This document shows, one piece after another, positions 16,277 through 25,252 of a stretch of DNA of 29,658 nt (positions within the stretch are counted from its first letter, which is position 1; every line of letters begins with the position of its first letter). The translations under genes and the position numbers were made by a program. The notes beneath the pieces are model-generated. The model saw nothing but the letters and a program-made list of their open reading frames with translations, was not told the origin of the DNA and did not search any database. Source of the DNA: an uncultured Blautia sp. (GTDB taxonomy: Bacteria; Bacillota; Clostridia; Lachnospirales; Lachnospiraceae); NCBI GenBank assembly GCA_934424575.1, contig CAKRXU010000035.1, positions 1 to 29,658 on the forward strand. Reading direction: 5' to 3'.

Positions 16277-16336
16277 TGCGCTACCTCTTACTTTCCTGAC
16301 AGTCTGAAAACTCTTCATATCGCTGTCTGTACTTGT

Positions 16337-16367
16337 TTTATACAGCTTCCATAAGGTGGAAGGTCAA
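16337..16367 (-). promoter_or_regulatory. Autoregulatory MerR-type promoter
   Basis: On the minus strand TTGACC (16362-16367) and TATAAA (16337-16342) have a 19-bp spacer containing the inverted repeat CTTCCA-N5-TGGAAG (16346-16362). This is the standard MerR operator geometry and is 61 bp upstream of the merR start, so autoregulation is likely. Confidence 0.75.
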
Positions 16368-16392
16368 GTGTTTTTTGAAAAATTTGTGGTTT

Positions 16393-17712
16393 TCATTCTT
16401 TATCCATCTTTTCGCTTCTCATTATCGTAATGATCGACATAAGCAGAAGGAACATCGGGTAAAAAAGTTTCGGAATGATCTGGAAAGCGGATATTTCGCC
16501 ACCCAGCTCATTGACCGCTGAGATTGCCACTAGCATCTGTGCACCATATGGAATGATTCCCTGAAAGATGCAGGAAAAAGTATCCAGCAGGGAGGCAGTT
16601 TTTCTTGGTGTGATCCCATACTCCTGTGCCATCTCTCTGGCGATCGGATTTGCCATAACAATGGCTACCGTATTATTCGCAGTCGCAATATCCATGGTTC
16701 CGACAAGAAGTCCCATACCAAGCTGCCCGCCTTTTCTGCCACGGAAGATTTTGTGGATCCAGCCAAGAAGTGCATCAAAACCGCCGTACTCACGAATCAG
16801 CGCACACATTGCCGCTACCAGGATCGCCACCATACAGGTCTCAAACATTCCGGATACACCGGAACCCATATTCGTCAGAAGATCCACTGGCGTGATATGC
16901 CCTCCGGCAAGCATGATGATCGCTCCGGAAACAATTCCTGTCAGAAGAACCACAAATACATTGATGCCGATGATGCCTCCAACCAGCACCAGGACATATG
17001 GCAGTATCTGGAGCAGATGATAGGATTGACTGACATGTCCCTGAATTTCCGTCTGAAAAGACAGAATCAGAATCAGAACAAGTGTGATCAGTGCCGCCGG
17101 AAATGCAATCCAGAAATTTTCACGGAATTTATCTTTCATCTCACAGCCCTGTCCGTTGCAGGCTGCGATCGTGGTATCGGAAATGAAAGAAAGGTTATCA
17201 CCGAACATCGCCCCGCCCATGACCGAAGCCACACAGAATGCGAGATCAAAACCTGACGCACTGGAAACAGCAGCCGCGATCGGCACCAGAAGTGTGATCG
17301 TACCTACAGAAGTTCCCATCGCTACCGATACGAAACATGCAACTACAAATAAAACCGCCACAGAAAATCTCGCCGGAATCAGCGTCAGCATAAAATATGC
17401 CACACTTTCCGCGCTGCTTCTTCCTACCACGCCGACAAAAGAACCTGCTGTGAGAAAGATCAGAAGCATTGTGATGATATTTTTGTCTCCGACACCATGC
17501 GCCATGATCTCAAGTTTCCTGTCAAAACTTACTTCCCTGTTCTGCAGACAGGCAACCAGGATCGCGGCAAGAAATGCGACCACGATCGGTACATTATAGA
17601 ATCCCATCGGAATCTTCATCACATACTCAAATAAAATGCCAAGGCCCAGGTATAATATGAGAAATACACCAATTGGCAGGAGTGCAATGGCATTACCTTT
17701 TTCTTTTTTCAT
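16393..17712 (-). CDS. NhaC-family Na+/H+ antiporter-type transporter
   Basis: The 439-residue protein has about 11-12 membrane segments and the motifs of the NhaC/ArsB-like ion transporter group: FVSVAMGTSVGTITLLVP, MGGAMFGDNLSFISDTTIA and LDTFSCIFQGIIPYGAQ. Members exchange sodium for protons or carry organic acids or amino acids in antiport; the exact substrate cannot be told. It has its own leader with a long inverted repeat (17742-17781). Its stop codon lies close to the promoter of the MerR gene, and no terminator is visible between them, so some read-through into merR is possible. Confidence 0.9.
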   Translation of the reverse strand: MKKEKGNAIALLPIGVFLILYLGLGILFEYVMKIPMGFYNVPIVVAFLAAILVACLQNREVSFDRKLEIMAHGVGDKNIITMLLIFLTAGSFVGVVGRSSAESVAYFMLTLIPARFSVAVLFVVACFVSVAMGTSVGTITLLVPIAAAVSSASGFDLAFCVASVMGGAMFGDNLSFISDTTIAACNGQGCEMKDKFRENFWIAFPAALITLVLILILSFQTEIQGHVSQSYHLLQILPYVLVLVGGIIGINVFVVLLTGIVSGAIIMLAGGHITPVDLLTNMGSGVSGMFETCMVAILVAAMCALIREYGGFDALLGWIHKIFRGRKGGQLGMGLLVGTMDIATANNTVAIVMANPIAREMAQEYGITPRKTASLLDTFSCIFQGIIPYGAQMLVAISAVNELGGEISAFQIIPKLFYPMFLLLMSIITIMRSEKMDKE

Positions 17713-17741
17713 AATGAAAGTCTCTTCTCTATATTTTTCAA

Positions 17742-17781
17742 ATATATGTTATCGTACATATTTATCTATCATAACATATAT
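17742..17781. repeat. 11-bp inverted repeat in the leader of the antiporter gene
   Basis: ATATATGTTAT (17742-17752) and ATAACATATAT (17771-17781) are perfectly complementary with an 18-base spacer, 30 bp upstream of the antiporter start. It has no T-tract on the minus strand. It could be an operator or a leader hairpin. Confidence 0.5.
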
Positions 17782-17789
17782 ACCCTGCA

Positions 17790-18953
17790 TTATAAACAGA
17801 AATCGGATTTTGTTACCGTCGCAAAGACAATTGCAGTTCCAGCCGCCGCCATGCATATACCTGCCAGAAGAATCGCACCTGCCCCCTGACTCAAAAGCTG
17901 ACCGCCGGCAAAATTACCAGCCGCGCATCCCAGCGCATAGGCTGCTGTTATAAATGCCTGTCCTTTTACCATATCATTGTCTCTGACTTTCTCTTTTGCA
18001 TAGTACACCTGAGCAGGTGCCAAAAGCGCGTAGGATGAGATCTGAAAGAACTGTAACAGATAGATCGTCTGTATATTTCCCGCAAAATAAAAGCCAACTG
18101 CCTTTATAAGAAAAGAAACTGCTGCTATCTTCAAAACAGTTGTGTCTCTGAAAACCTTCCGTATTTTTTCAAAAAAGAAAATCACCGGAGCTGCTGCCAT
18201 AGCCGCAATAAACAGGGCAACTCCTACATGACTACTGTTACCGCCCAGCGCATTCATGATCACGATCATATAATTTTCCGTCATTGCATGATACATACCC
18301 AAAAAAGCGATTCCAAGTAACGACAGACAGTACCAGCGATACTGTCCCAAAAACGCACCTATGGAAAGACTTCTGTGATCTGCTCTGACTGCTGATCTGC
18401 TCTGTTGGATCTGAGGGAATCCAGCAAGGGCGATCATACTCCCCAGGCGTGCTGCCAATAAAAGCACCAGCATCCACGTTGTGCCAAATTTTGCGATCAC
18501 CCAGCCAATGATCAGACTTGAGACAGCACTCGCTACTGCTCCAATTCCCCGGGCTGCGCCATAATCCACGAAATAGCCCGCATTGTTGTATGCGACACTG
18601 ATGGCATTTAATAAGGGAACCATTGCATCGCTGCTCCAGATACTGACCATGTACAAAACAGCCATCAGCATAACAGAAATTCCCGGCAGTAACTGCAGGA
18701 GTATGCATACACTGCACAGAACAGACATGATCAGCAGCATTTTTGTCAGGACAAATTTTTCTGCGCGGTCTGCCAGAGATGCCAGAACTGGCTGTGACAG
18801 ACAGGAACAAAGCCCTGCCAATGCCAGCAGGAATCCTACCATTCCTGAAGGAACCCCTTTGTTCAACAGATACGTTGTTGCAAAAGCTGCTGCCCCAGAA
18901 GATGATGCCCAATGTGTAAACTGGATCGCACTGTATCGATAAGTCAGATTCAT
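17790..18953 (-). CDS. Major facilitator superfamily transporter
   Basis: The 387-residue protein has about 12 membrane segments and MFS loops such as ASLADRAEKFV after helix 2 (the DxxxR-type motif) and an equivalent central loop before helix 7. It resembles the MFS_1-like/LacY-like group that often carries sugars or nucleosides with protons. AGGAGGAAATGT precedes the start. It lies downstream of an AraC-type regulator with a cupin sensor domain, facing the same way. Such pairs are common for carbohydrate uptake, so the regulator probably controls this gene; the sugar is unknown. A long frame at 18238-19059 on the same strand is a shadow. Confidence 0.88.
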   Translation of the reverse strand: MNLTYRYSAIQFTHWASSSGAAAFATTYLLNKGVPSGMVGFLLALAGLCSCLSQPVLASLADRAEKFVLTKMLLIMSVLCSVCILLQLLPGISVMLMAVLYMVSIWSSDAMVPLLNAISVAYNNAGYFVDYGAARGIGAVASAVSSLIIGWVIAKFGTTWMLVLLLAARLGSMIALAGFPQIQQSRSAVRADHRSLSIGAFLGQYRWYCLSLLGIAFLGMYHAMTENYMIVIMNALGGNSSHVGVALFIAAMAAAPVIFFFEKIRKVFRDTTVLKIAAVSFLIKAVGFYFAGNIQTIYLLQFFQISSYALLAPAQVYYAKEKVRDNDMVKGQAFITAAYALGCAAGNFAGGQLLSQGAGAILLAGICMAAAGTAIVFATVTKSDFCL

Positions 18954-18972
18954 ACATTTCCTCCTTTATGAA

Positions 18973-19002
18973 AAAGGAGCTGGTTTCATGACCAGCCCCT
19001 TT
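18973..19002 (-). terminator. Hairpin between the AraC gene and the MFS gene
   Basis: On the minus strand AAAGGGGCTGGT pairs with ACCAGCTCCTTT (one G-T pair) around a 6-base loop and is followed by TTC. It could end the AraC transcript or act as an attenuator, since it lies only about 20 bp before the MFS start. Confidence 0.65.
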
Positions 19003-19078
19003 CCATGGTGTGTAATACGAAAAAAGATCTCTCTTTCTTGTAATAACAGGATAATGCATTTTTCAGTACAAATCTATA

Positions 19079-20002
19079 TTATTCGTGTCTGTTTCTATTA
19101 CAATCGTGCCATTTTCCACGATATCTTACAGGACTGCAGTTGAAATGCTCCCGAAAGATCTTTCCAAAATAGCTGCTGCTTCCAAATCCACAGTCACTTG
19201 CGATCTCTGTAATAGATTTCTCTGTCTCTATCAGTTCCATACATGCCTTCCGAAGTCTGTATTCTCTCATATATTCCAGTGGACTCATATGAAGATTCTC
19301 CTGAAACAGTCGGAAACAGACTCTTTTACTTATATGCGCTTCCCTCGCCAGGCAGTCAACCGCTATCATCTCCGTATAATGATCCTGAATATAAGCCATC
19401 ATTGCTTTCATTTTTTCAGCGGTATCTTTGTTTTTGTGTATATCTTCTGTCTCAGCACATGCCAGTTCCAATAAACCAAGCCATACTTCTGTGAGCAGCT
19501 GCCGAAGAGTGATCTCATAGCCCCAGCTGCCTTCCTCCAATTCAAAGCCGGCTTGAATCTTCTGCAAAAGAGCCGCCTGCCCGGGCTCCTCGGGTGACAG
19601 GCAGATCATTTCCAACCCAGATCTGTCCGTCAACGGGCGAATATATCTTTCTTCTATTCGATTAGATATCCCGCCTGACAGCAGTTCCGGATCAAACAGA
19701 TGCAGTAATTGCACGGTTCCATCCTTTGTAGAACTCACTCTTGATGAATGCAGTACATTGGAATTAACAAACCCGCCTGTCCCCGCCGGGAATATCCATT
19801 TCCCATTTGGCGTTGTATACTCTACTCTGCCACTTTTTATATAAAATAATTCTACTGCATGATGCCAGTGCCAGGGCACGACCGGATCTATATATTTATA
19901 AAACTCCACGCAGGAGCAAATATAGGGAAAATCCATAAAAAAATCCGGGAGTAACTCTTCATTGCTTTCCATGATCAACTGAATTCCCTGTATATTTTTC
20001 AT
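19079..20002 (-). CDS. AraC-family transcriptional regulator
   Basis: The start is set at 20002 (MKNIQGIQLIMESNEE) because GAGGGGAG lies just upstream; the frame is open for 12 more codons without such a site. The 307-residue protein has an N-terminal cupin-like sensor domain (about 35-125, with PWHWHHAVELFYIKSGRV and the H-rich ligand pocket) and a C-terminal pair of helix-turn-helix motifs (about 205-300; EAHISKRVCFRLFQENLHMS, ITEIASDCGFGSSSYFGKIF). This is the layout of carbohydrate-sensing AraC/RhaR-like activators. The MFS gene downstream is the likely target. Its own promoter lies in a set of TTTGAGTT repeats. Confidence 0.9.
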   Translation of the reverse strand: MKNIQGIQLIMESNEELLPDFFMDFPYICSCVEFYKYIDPVVPWHWHHAVELFYIKSGRVEYTTPNGKWIFPAGTGGFVNSNVLHSSRVSSTKDGTVQLLHLFDPELLSGGISNRIEERYIRPLTDRSGLEMICLSPEEPGQAALLQKIQAGFELEEGSWGYEITLRQLLTEVWLGLLELACAETEDIHKNKDTAEKMKAMMAYIQDHYTEMIAVDCLAREAHISKRVCFRLFQENLHMSPLEYMREYRLRKACMELIETEKSITEIASDCGFGSSSYFGKIFREHFNCSPVRYRGKWHDCNRNRHE

Positions 20003-20036
20003 TTCAGATCTCCCCTCTCCTGTTTTATATTTTAAC

Positions 20037-20066
20037 ATTATATTTAAGTTTATTCAAGAAACTCAA
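20037..20066 (-). promoter_or_regulatory. Promoter of the AraC-family gene
   Basis: On the minus strand TTGAGT (20061-20066) and TATAAT (20037-20042) are 18 bp apart, 34 bp upstream of the start codon. The -35 box lies within one of the TTTGAGTT repeat units listed separately. Confidence 0.55.
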
Positions 20067-20122
20067 AAATATTCCAAGCAACTCAAAAAGAAACTCAAAT
20101 AATTTGAGTTTCTTTTTGAGTT
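20056..20122. repeat. Repeated AAGAAACTCAAA units and a 20-bp perfect palindrome
   Basis: Three direct units are seen: AAGAAACTCAAA at 20056-20067, AAGCAACTCAAA at 20076-20087 and AAGAAACTCAAA at 20088-20099. An inverted copy starts at 20103. The segment 20080-20099 is the exact reverse complement of 20103-20122, with a 3-base loop. The units overlap the -35 box of the AraC gene and the terminator of the Wadjet operon. Confidence 0.85.
20091..20119. terminator. Terminator of the Wadjet operon within the palindrome
   Basis: AAACTCAAA and TTTGAGTTT flank a 3-base loop (20091-20111) and are followed on both strands by CTTTTT, so a 9-bp stem plus T-tract is available in either direction. The jetC stop codon is 13 bp away from the end of the palindrome. 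Confidence 0.7.
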
Positions 20123-20134
20123 ATTAAACATATT

Positions 20135-23100
20135 TCAAAACAGCATCTCTATCTGCTCACCAACCTCTATCCGTGCTGTAATCAGTTCATCAGGTTCTTT
20201 GCCTCTCTTGTGTTCGGCTTTCAGGTACTGTAAGCCTTTTCGGAGACTTGCAGTAATCAGATTCAGCACATAAATATTATCAAAACGGTTGTAAATAGAG
20301 TCACCGCCCAGACCGGTCAGGCAGATAAGCTGCGTGTTGGTCTTTTTTGCCATATCCATCAGCGGAATCAAAAGATGTGAAGCATTTGTCTGTGCAAACG
20401 GGTTATCCATGATCAGAACTTTTCCTTCGTTTTTGTCTGCAAAAATATCAGTATCATCCCGTCTCATATAATACAGAAGACTGGAAAGGATAACGAATGC
20501 GGACAAAAATCCCTCGCCGCCTGAGTTTCTGGAAACTTCTTTCCATGTGATCGGATATTCTCTCTGTGCTTCAATTTTATAGAGATGGATCTGCACATTT
20601 CCGATTCCTACTACCTGATCGTACAGATTCCTGGTAGTAACACTGGAACCAAAAAATTCCTGTGCATTCTCATTCTTTTCAAAAAGTTCCACGCCTTCCT
20701 TCGTAATCTTGTCGATAAAGTCTTCCAGTCGAAGGTGATACAGTCCCACATTTTCCTCCCAATCCGGAAGCTGGATCTTCAACATTTTAATATTTCTGTC
20801 TCTGATAGTGATTGTAGAATTGTGGTCGATCTTGCCCAGGTTATTGTGAATCTCCTGAATATAATCTTCCATGAGCTCTACAATTCTCTCTTTTTCTCTT
20901 TCCACAACAGAAATATCCACTTCCAGTTTTTGCATAAGGCTGTCAAATGACTGTACAGTTGTTTTCAGCTGCATCAGAACACGCTGTGCATCATCGACAA
21001 GCTCCAGCATCTGTTCCAGTGGTTTCCGGTAAAAGTCATCCTGAAAACTTTCCATTCGAATAACTCTGTTCAAAAGCTGCACAATCTGTTCTTTCTTCTG
21101 CCGGGTTTCTCTGATTTTCTGGTTATAATCACGAATAAGAATTCCCTTGAGATTTCGCAGTTCTTCTGAAGTCAGAGTATCCGAAACCGGATCTCGTTCC
21201 TCCATTTCTACTGGAATCAGTTCGTTATATTCAGAAAGTGCTGTCAGGTTTTCTTCATAACTTCGAACTTTTTTGCCCAGAAAATCAGCATGTTTTTTCT
21301 CTTCTTTCTTCTGGTAAAGAAGCTGGTTCTTTCGTGCTTCAAAGTCCTGTCCCTGGATCTCGTTCCTGGACAGCGGTTTTTCTTCTCCACATACAGAGTG
21401 GATTCTTTTCTGCAGATCATTACTCTTGCTCTGAGCAACTGCTGCCTTTTTGTCTGCGTCATTCCACTGCATATCTTTTGTCTGGATTTTTCTTTGAAAG
21501 TCTTCCAGAATCACTTCCTGATGTGATTCCTCTTTTCTGTCATAGATTACATCCGCCCACTGCACTGGTTTCAACCGATATTTTTTCTGAAGATGCTCAA
21601 GTTCATTCTGTTCTCTCTGGAAACGACCGGCAGCTTTGGTTTCCCGCTCTTCCAGGTCTTTCAGTTCCTGAGAAAGGACAGAAGTGATAGCCTCATAACG
21701 TGCCTCCATTTGTTCTACAGATATTTCTTCTGGCAGAGTATACTGCCCGGCCTTTTCGTATGTAGCATATCTGGTGTATTTCTCATTGAGTTTTTCGGCT
21801 TCCCGTTCCAGAATATTTAACGTATTTTGTGCCGTTTTCTGTTCTTCCAGAAGTTTTGCCTGTCGCTCCTTCGCCAGCTTTTGATTTTCCTGAAAACGCT
21901 GTTCTTCTTTTTTACATTTTTCCAGAGCTGCTCTGTTGCTTTCGTATACCGCATAATCCTTTTCAAGCTGTCCAAAATCCGCGATACGCTGTTTCTGGTT
22001 CTGAATTTCCAGACCTGTTTTTACAATGAAATCCTGCAATTCTTCGTGTTCTTTTTTTAGTCTGTCAAGGTTCTGTGCCGTTTCCAGAATATCTTTCTCA
22101 AGATTTTGTCTTTCTTCTTTCAGCTTATCCAGAATCTCCTGGATTTCCTGCCATTTTTCCTTTGTTACAGACTGATTCTTGAGCACTTCCTGTCTCTGAA
22201 AATACTCTGCATATTCTGCTTTGCGGACTTTTACTGCCTGTGCAGTTTTTTCCAGTTCCTGTTTTTTCTCCCATATCATTTCCTGAAGTTTTTCTTCATC
22301 CAGAAGATTTTCATTAAACAGAATATAGAAGCTGATTCCCGGAAAATGTACAAGTTTATCTGTATATTTTTCCTGGATTTCTTCGATTTTTTCCCTTTCT
22401 ACAATCGGCACCGGAAAAGACGTACAGATATTTCTGCCGCTCTTTGCCAGCTTTTCCATCTCCTGCCTGGACAGGATCAGTGCATATGGAAGGAATGGAT
22501 TTCTTCGCACAAGTTCCTGGTTTTTCTTCTGCGAATAGCCGTTTTTTTGGAGCCATTCCATACCATAAACGATATGAATACCCAGATTATCCAGTTCTTT
22601 TTTCAGATCTTCCGGCAGTTCCAGAACCTTTCCACTGGTAAGATTCTGATACTCTTTCTCCAGAATATCCTCTTCTTTTTCCAGGCTTCTTCGCAGTTCC
22701 TCCAGCTCTTTCAGCTTTCGCTCTGATACATTAAGAATTCTGTCACGATCCAGAAGATATCCTGCTTCCATGTCCAGATACTTAAGAATATTTCTCCTTG
22801 TTTCCAGTTCTTTCTCATAAAGCTGATATACTTCTGCCTGTCTCTGGATCTCTGCTTTTTTATGAACCAGTGCTTCTTTTTTATCTTCCAGGCTGCGCTC
22901 CTGGCTTCGAATCATCTCTCTTTCGGATTCCAGTTTCTTCTGACTTTCTGTACGTTCTCTTACGATTCTGGTCAACTCCTGCTCATAGATCTGATGTCGG
23001 ATTTCCAGCGTTCCGGCTTCATAAGCTCCCACAATATTCCGTACAAGTTCTTCCTTATAACGGGTATTAAACTGCTCTTCCTGGCGGCTGTACACCTCAA

Positions 23101-24541
23101 TCTGGCTCTCCAGTTTCCCTTTTTTGCCATAGCAGTCACGTATTTTTTCTTCCAGATCTTCAACTCTGCGACTTTCTTCTTCTGCCTGTGTTCCGGTTTT
23201 TTGAATATATTCAGACTGAATATTCTGCTGTTCTTTATTTTCAAAAAGATATTTTTCAAAAAGATTTCTGAGGGCAAAACCAAGTGCCTTTCGTTCCGGT
23301 TCTAGATCAGCTCCCTGTTGTCTGGCTGCTTTGATCTTTTCCCTGAGAAGATCCAGTTCTTCCTTTTCTTCTGCCACGGACTGCTGCTGTCTGGCACATG
23401 CCAGAACATGAAGTTTTTCCTCTGTTTCTGCTGCCCGTTCCTGGAGATTTTCCCTCTCCATATCGATCATATCCCGGTTTCCCAGATGAAGATTTTTTTC
23501 GTCTTCACTGGCATAAAATTTACTGGAAAGCTCCTCATATTCCACTCTGGAAATATCCTGATCCAGCTTTTCCATAGCGGATTCTGACTGTCTGTATTCC
23601 TCTTCCGTTGTCTGCAAAAGTCCGTTTATATCATGGATAAACCAGGCAATTTTATTCTGCTGTCTATTTTCCTCCTGCTCCGCACTTCGGTATTCTTCTG
23701 TCTGATTCTGAATTGACTCTGTTTCTTCTTTAAACTGACGAATACTGTCTCGTCGCTTGATTTTGGAGCGGTTGTCTTTATATTGTCCGGCATATTTTTC
23801 CAGAATAGACTGAAACTCCTTGATACGGTTTTTGTCTCTGTTTAATTTACTTTCAATTGCTTCCAAAAACCATTTTTCTGTCAGACCTTTTTCATCTTTA
23901 CAGTCAGCAAAAAGATCCGAAAGTCCGGATTCTTTTACATTGATTTTCTTAATAATTGTTTCCCATTCTTTATAATTGATCTGATATTCCAGTAGTTTCT
24001 CGAAGTACTGGCGGGACTGTGCATAATTGGTCAGATCATAGTAAAAAAATTTCATATCCCGGTCTTTTTTGTAGCCTTCAAAAAGCTGCCGACAGGAATT
24101 GAAATTCTTGAGAATCATCTCTTTTTTTCCTTTTTCCACTACAGGAAGATGGCGGATATCCTGGATGCAGGACTCCTGATACTCACTTATAATTCCAATG
24201 ATATCCAGATTTTCTTTACTCTCTTCCTGCATATCCTGTGCTTTTCTGACCATCAGACCTGTAAGGACATAACCGGCTCCCTGATCCAGTGCCCACTCCA
24301 CAAGAATGAAGGATGGCTTCGCTGTAGTAAAATAACTTTCAAACGGACGGTCTTTTGCATTACGATATCTGCTATGTACAAAAGGGGCTGTCAGCATCTG
24401 CACAAGTACAGACTTTCCTCCTCCGTTCTGCAACGAAATCAATGTACTTTCACCGTTAAAATAAAGAATTTCATCACTGATACGATTTGCGTTATTGTTA
24501 TAATTTACATTGATCAGACGTACTGCATTAATCTTACTCAT
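20135..24541 (-). CDS. jetC: Wadjet system SMC/MukB-like ATPase JetC
   Basis: The 1468-residue protein is an SMC-like ATPase. The N-terminal half-head has Walker A SLQNGGGKS (residues 36-44). A long charged coiled coil follows to about residue 620; a globular, hinge-like part sits near 640-760 (GIHIVYGMEWLQKNGYS, RNPFLPYALILSRQEM), and the second coiled coil runs to about 1200. The C-terminal half-head has an ABC-type signature NSGGEGF (1339-1345) and Walker B KVLIMD ending at D1379. The residue after it is Asn (N1380), where the catalytic Glu normally sits. With JetA and JetB it would extrude DNA loops, and JetD then cuts small circular DNA such as plasmids. It overlaps jetB by 8 bases. Confidence 0.95.
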   Translation of the reverse strand: MSKINAVRLINVNYNNNANRISDEILYFNGESTLISLQNGGGKSVLVQMLTAPFVHSRYRNAKDRPFESYFTTAKPSFILVEWALDQGAGYVLTGLMVRKAQDMQEESKENLDIIGIISEYQESCIQDIRHLPVVEKGKKEMILKNFNSCRQLFEGYKKDRDMKFFYYDLTNYAQSRQYFEKLLEYQINYKEWETIIKKINVKESGLSDLFADCKDEKGLTEKWFLEAIESKLNRDKNRIKEFQSILEKYAGQYKDNRSKIKRRDSIRQFKEETESIQNQTEEYRSAEQEENRQQNKIAWFIHDINGLLQTTEEEYRQSESAMEKLDQDISRVEYEELSSKFYASEDEKNLHLGNRDMIDMERENLQERAAETEEKLHVLACARQQQSVAEEKEELDLLREKIKAARQQGADLEPERKALGFALRNLFEKYLFENKEQQNIQSEYIQKTGTQAEEESRRVEDLEEKIRDCYGKKGKLESQIEVYSRQEEQFNTRYKEELVRNIVGAYEAGTLEIRHQIYEQELTRIVRERTESQKKLESEREMIRSQERSLEDKKEALVHKKAEIQRQAEVYQLYEKELETRRNILKYLDMEAGYLLDRDRILNVSERKLKELEELRRSLEKEEDILEKEYQNLTSGKVLELPEDLKKELDNLGIHIVYGMEWLQKNGYSQKKNQELVRRNPFLPYALILSRQEMEKLAKSGRNICTSFPVPIVEREKIEEIQEKYTDKLVHFPGISFYILFNENLLDEEKLQEMIWEKKQELEKTAQAVKVRKAEYAEYFQRQEVLKNQSVTKEKWQEIQEILDKLKEERQNLEKDILETAQNLDRLKKEHEELQDFIVKTGLEIQNQKQRIADFGQLEKDYAVYESNRAALEKCKKEEQRFQENQKLAKERQAKLLEEQKTAQNTLNILEREAEKLNEKYTRYATYEKAGQYTLPEEISVEQMEARYEAITSVLSQELKDLEERETKAAGRFQREQNELEHLQKKYRLKPVQWADVIYDRKEESHQEVILEDFQRKIQTKDMQWNDADKKAAVAQSKSNDLQKRIHSVCGEEKPLSRNEIQGQDFEARKNQLLYQKKEEKKHADFLGKKVRSYEENLTALSEYNELIPVEMEERDPVSDTLTSEELRNLKGILIRDYNQKIRETRQKKEQIVQLLNRVIRMESFQDDFYRKPLEQMLELVDDAQRVLMQLKTTVQSFDSLMQKLEVDISVVEREKERIVELMEDYIQEIHNNLGKIDHNSTITIRDRNIKMLKIQLPDWEENVGLYHLRLEDFIDKITKEGVELFEKNENAQEFFGSSVTTRNLYDQVVGIGNVQIHLYKIEAQREYPITWKEVSRNSGGEGFLSAFVILSSLLYYMRRDDTDIFADKNEGKVLIMDNPFAQTNASHLLIPLMDMAKKTNTQLICLTGLGGDSIYNRFDNIYVLNLITASLRKGLQYLKAEHKRGKEPDELITARIEVGEQIEMLF

Positions 24542-25247
24542 CTTTTGCCACCCCCAGTACTCTCAAAACTCTCTGATAATTATTCTGATTCAAAAGATTC
24601 CAGTCCATAAAATTATCCAGTTTTCTGGTCGTCTTTATCATTTCGTCCTGCACTACATATTCAATCAGCCCTTGTTTCTGAAGGAACATGAGAATATTGT
24701 AGATAAATCCTTCTTTGGTCGTTTTGGCTCTGGAACCTCTGTCATCGGATTTCAGTGCTTCATAAGTCTGATAAAGCACCTGAAAGGAAATTCCTGCTGT
24801 ATCTTCCTTCGTTTCTTCTTCATCTGCGCCTTCTTTCAGGCGAAGCGAAATGCAGTTCATAAACTCTCCCACGCGCATATATTCTCTGGATTTACTGCTG
24901 CTTCCCTGCCCGTCAAAAAACTCCACAAGTAATGTAAGAATTGCAAACTGGGACAGATAATAGTCCTTATCTGTTGCTGCTGATTTACATAATGCAGTCT
25001 TTAACTGCTGCTTGGAAAAACCAAGGAAATTATTCTCTTCTTTTGGAATAAGATAGACCACATTTCCATACCGTTCTATGTTACTGCCTGCTATCTCTCC
25101 TTGAGACTTTACCAGATTTCGTACTGCTTCTTCTTCTGCATATGCCTTGTACAAAAGAAGCTCATCTTCTTCTCTGAGTTCATGATGCTCCAGAAGATAA
25201 TAAAATATTTCCTGGCTGGTGCGTATTTCTTCTGCTTCGTATGCCAT
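24534..25247 (-). CDS. jetB: Wadjet system MukE-like subunit JetB
   Basis: The 237-residue protein has the size and position expected for JetB, the MukE/kite-like subunit that binds the kleisin JetA and the SMC neck. I see winged-helix-like stretches: an N-terminal helical part (SQEIFYYLLEHHELREEDEL) and a C-terminal FIYNILMFLQKQGLIEYVVQ segment. No enzyme motif is present, as expected. The assignment rests mainly on its place between jetA (5-bp gap) and jetC (8-base overlap), plus size and fold clues. Confidence 0.88.
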   Translation of the reverse strand: MAYEAEEIRTSQEIFYYLLEHHELREEDELLLYKAYAEEEAVRNLVKSQGEIAGSNIERYGNVVYLIPKEENNFLGFSKQQLKTALCKSAATDKDYYLSQFAILTLLVEFFDGQGSSSKSREYMRVGEFMNCISLRLKEGADEEETKEDTAGISFQVLYQTYEALKSDDRGSRAKTTKEGFIYNILMFLQKQGLIEYVVQDEMIKTTRKLDNFMDWNLLNQNNYQRVLRVLGVAKDE

Positions 25248-25252
25248 ATCTG

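Noticed and set aside
18238..19059. A 273-codon minus-strand frame overlapping the MFS gene
   Set aside because: Low-complexity-like composition with many C, S and R residues, no family match, and it shares its DNA with the clearly real MFS gene.
20056..20122. CRISPR-like repeat array
   Set aside because: The units are only 12 bases long, partly adjacent without spacers, and inverted copies are present; no cas genes are in the window.
22972..23283. Small frames inside jetC on either strand
   Set aside because: They have no ribosome sites and follow the codon pattern of the jetC coiled coil; they are shadows of that gene.
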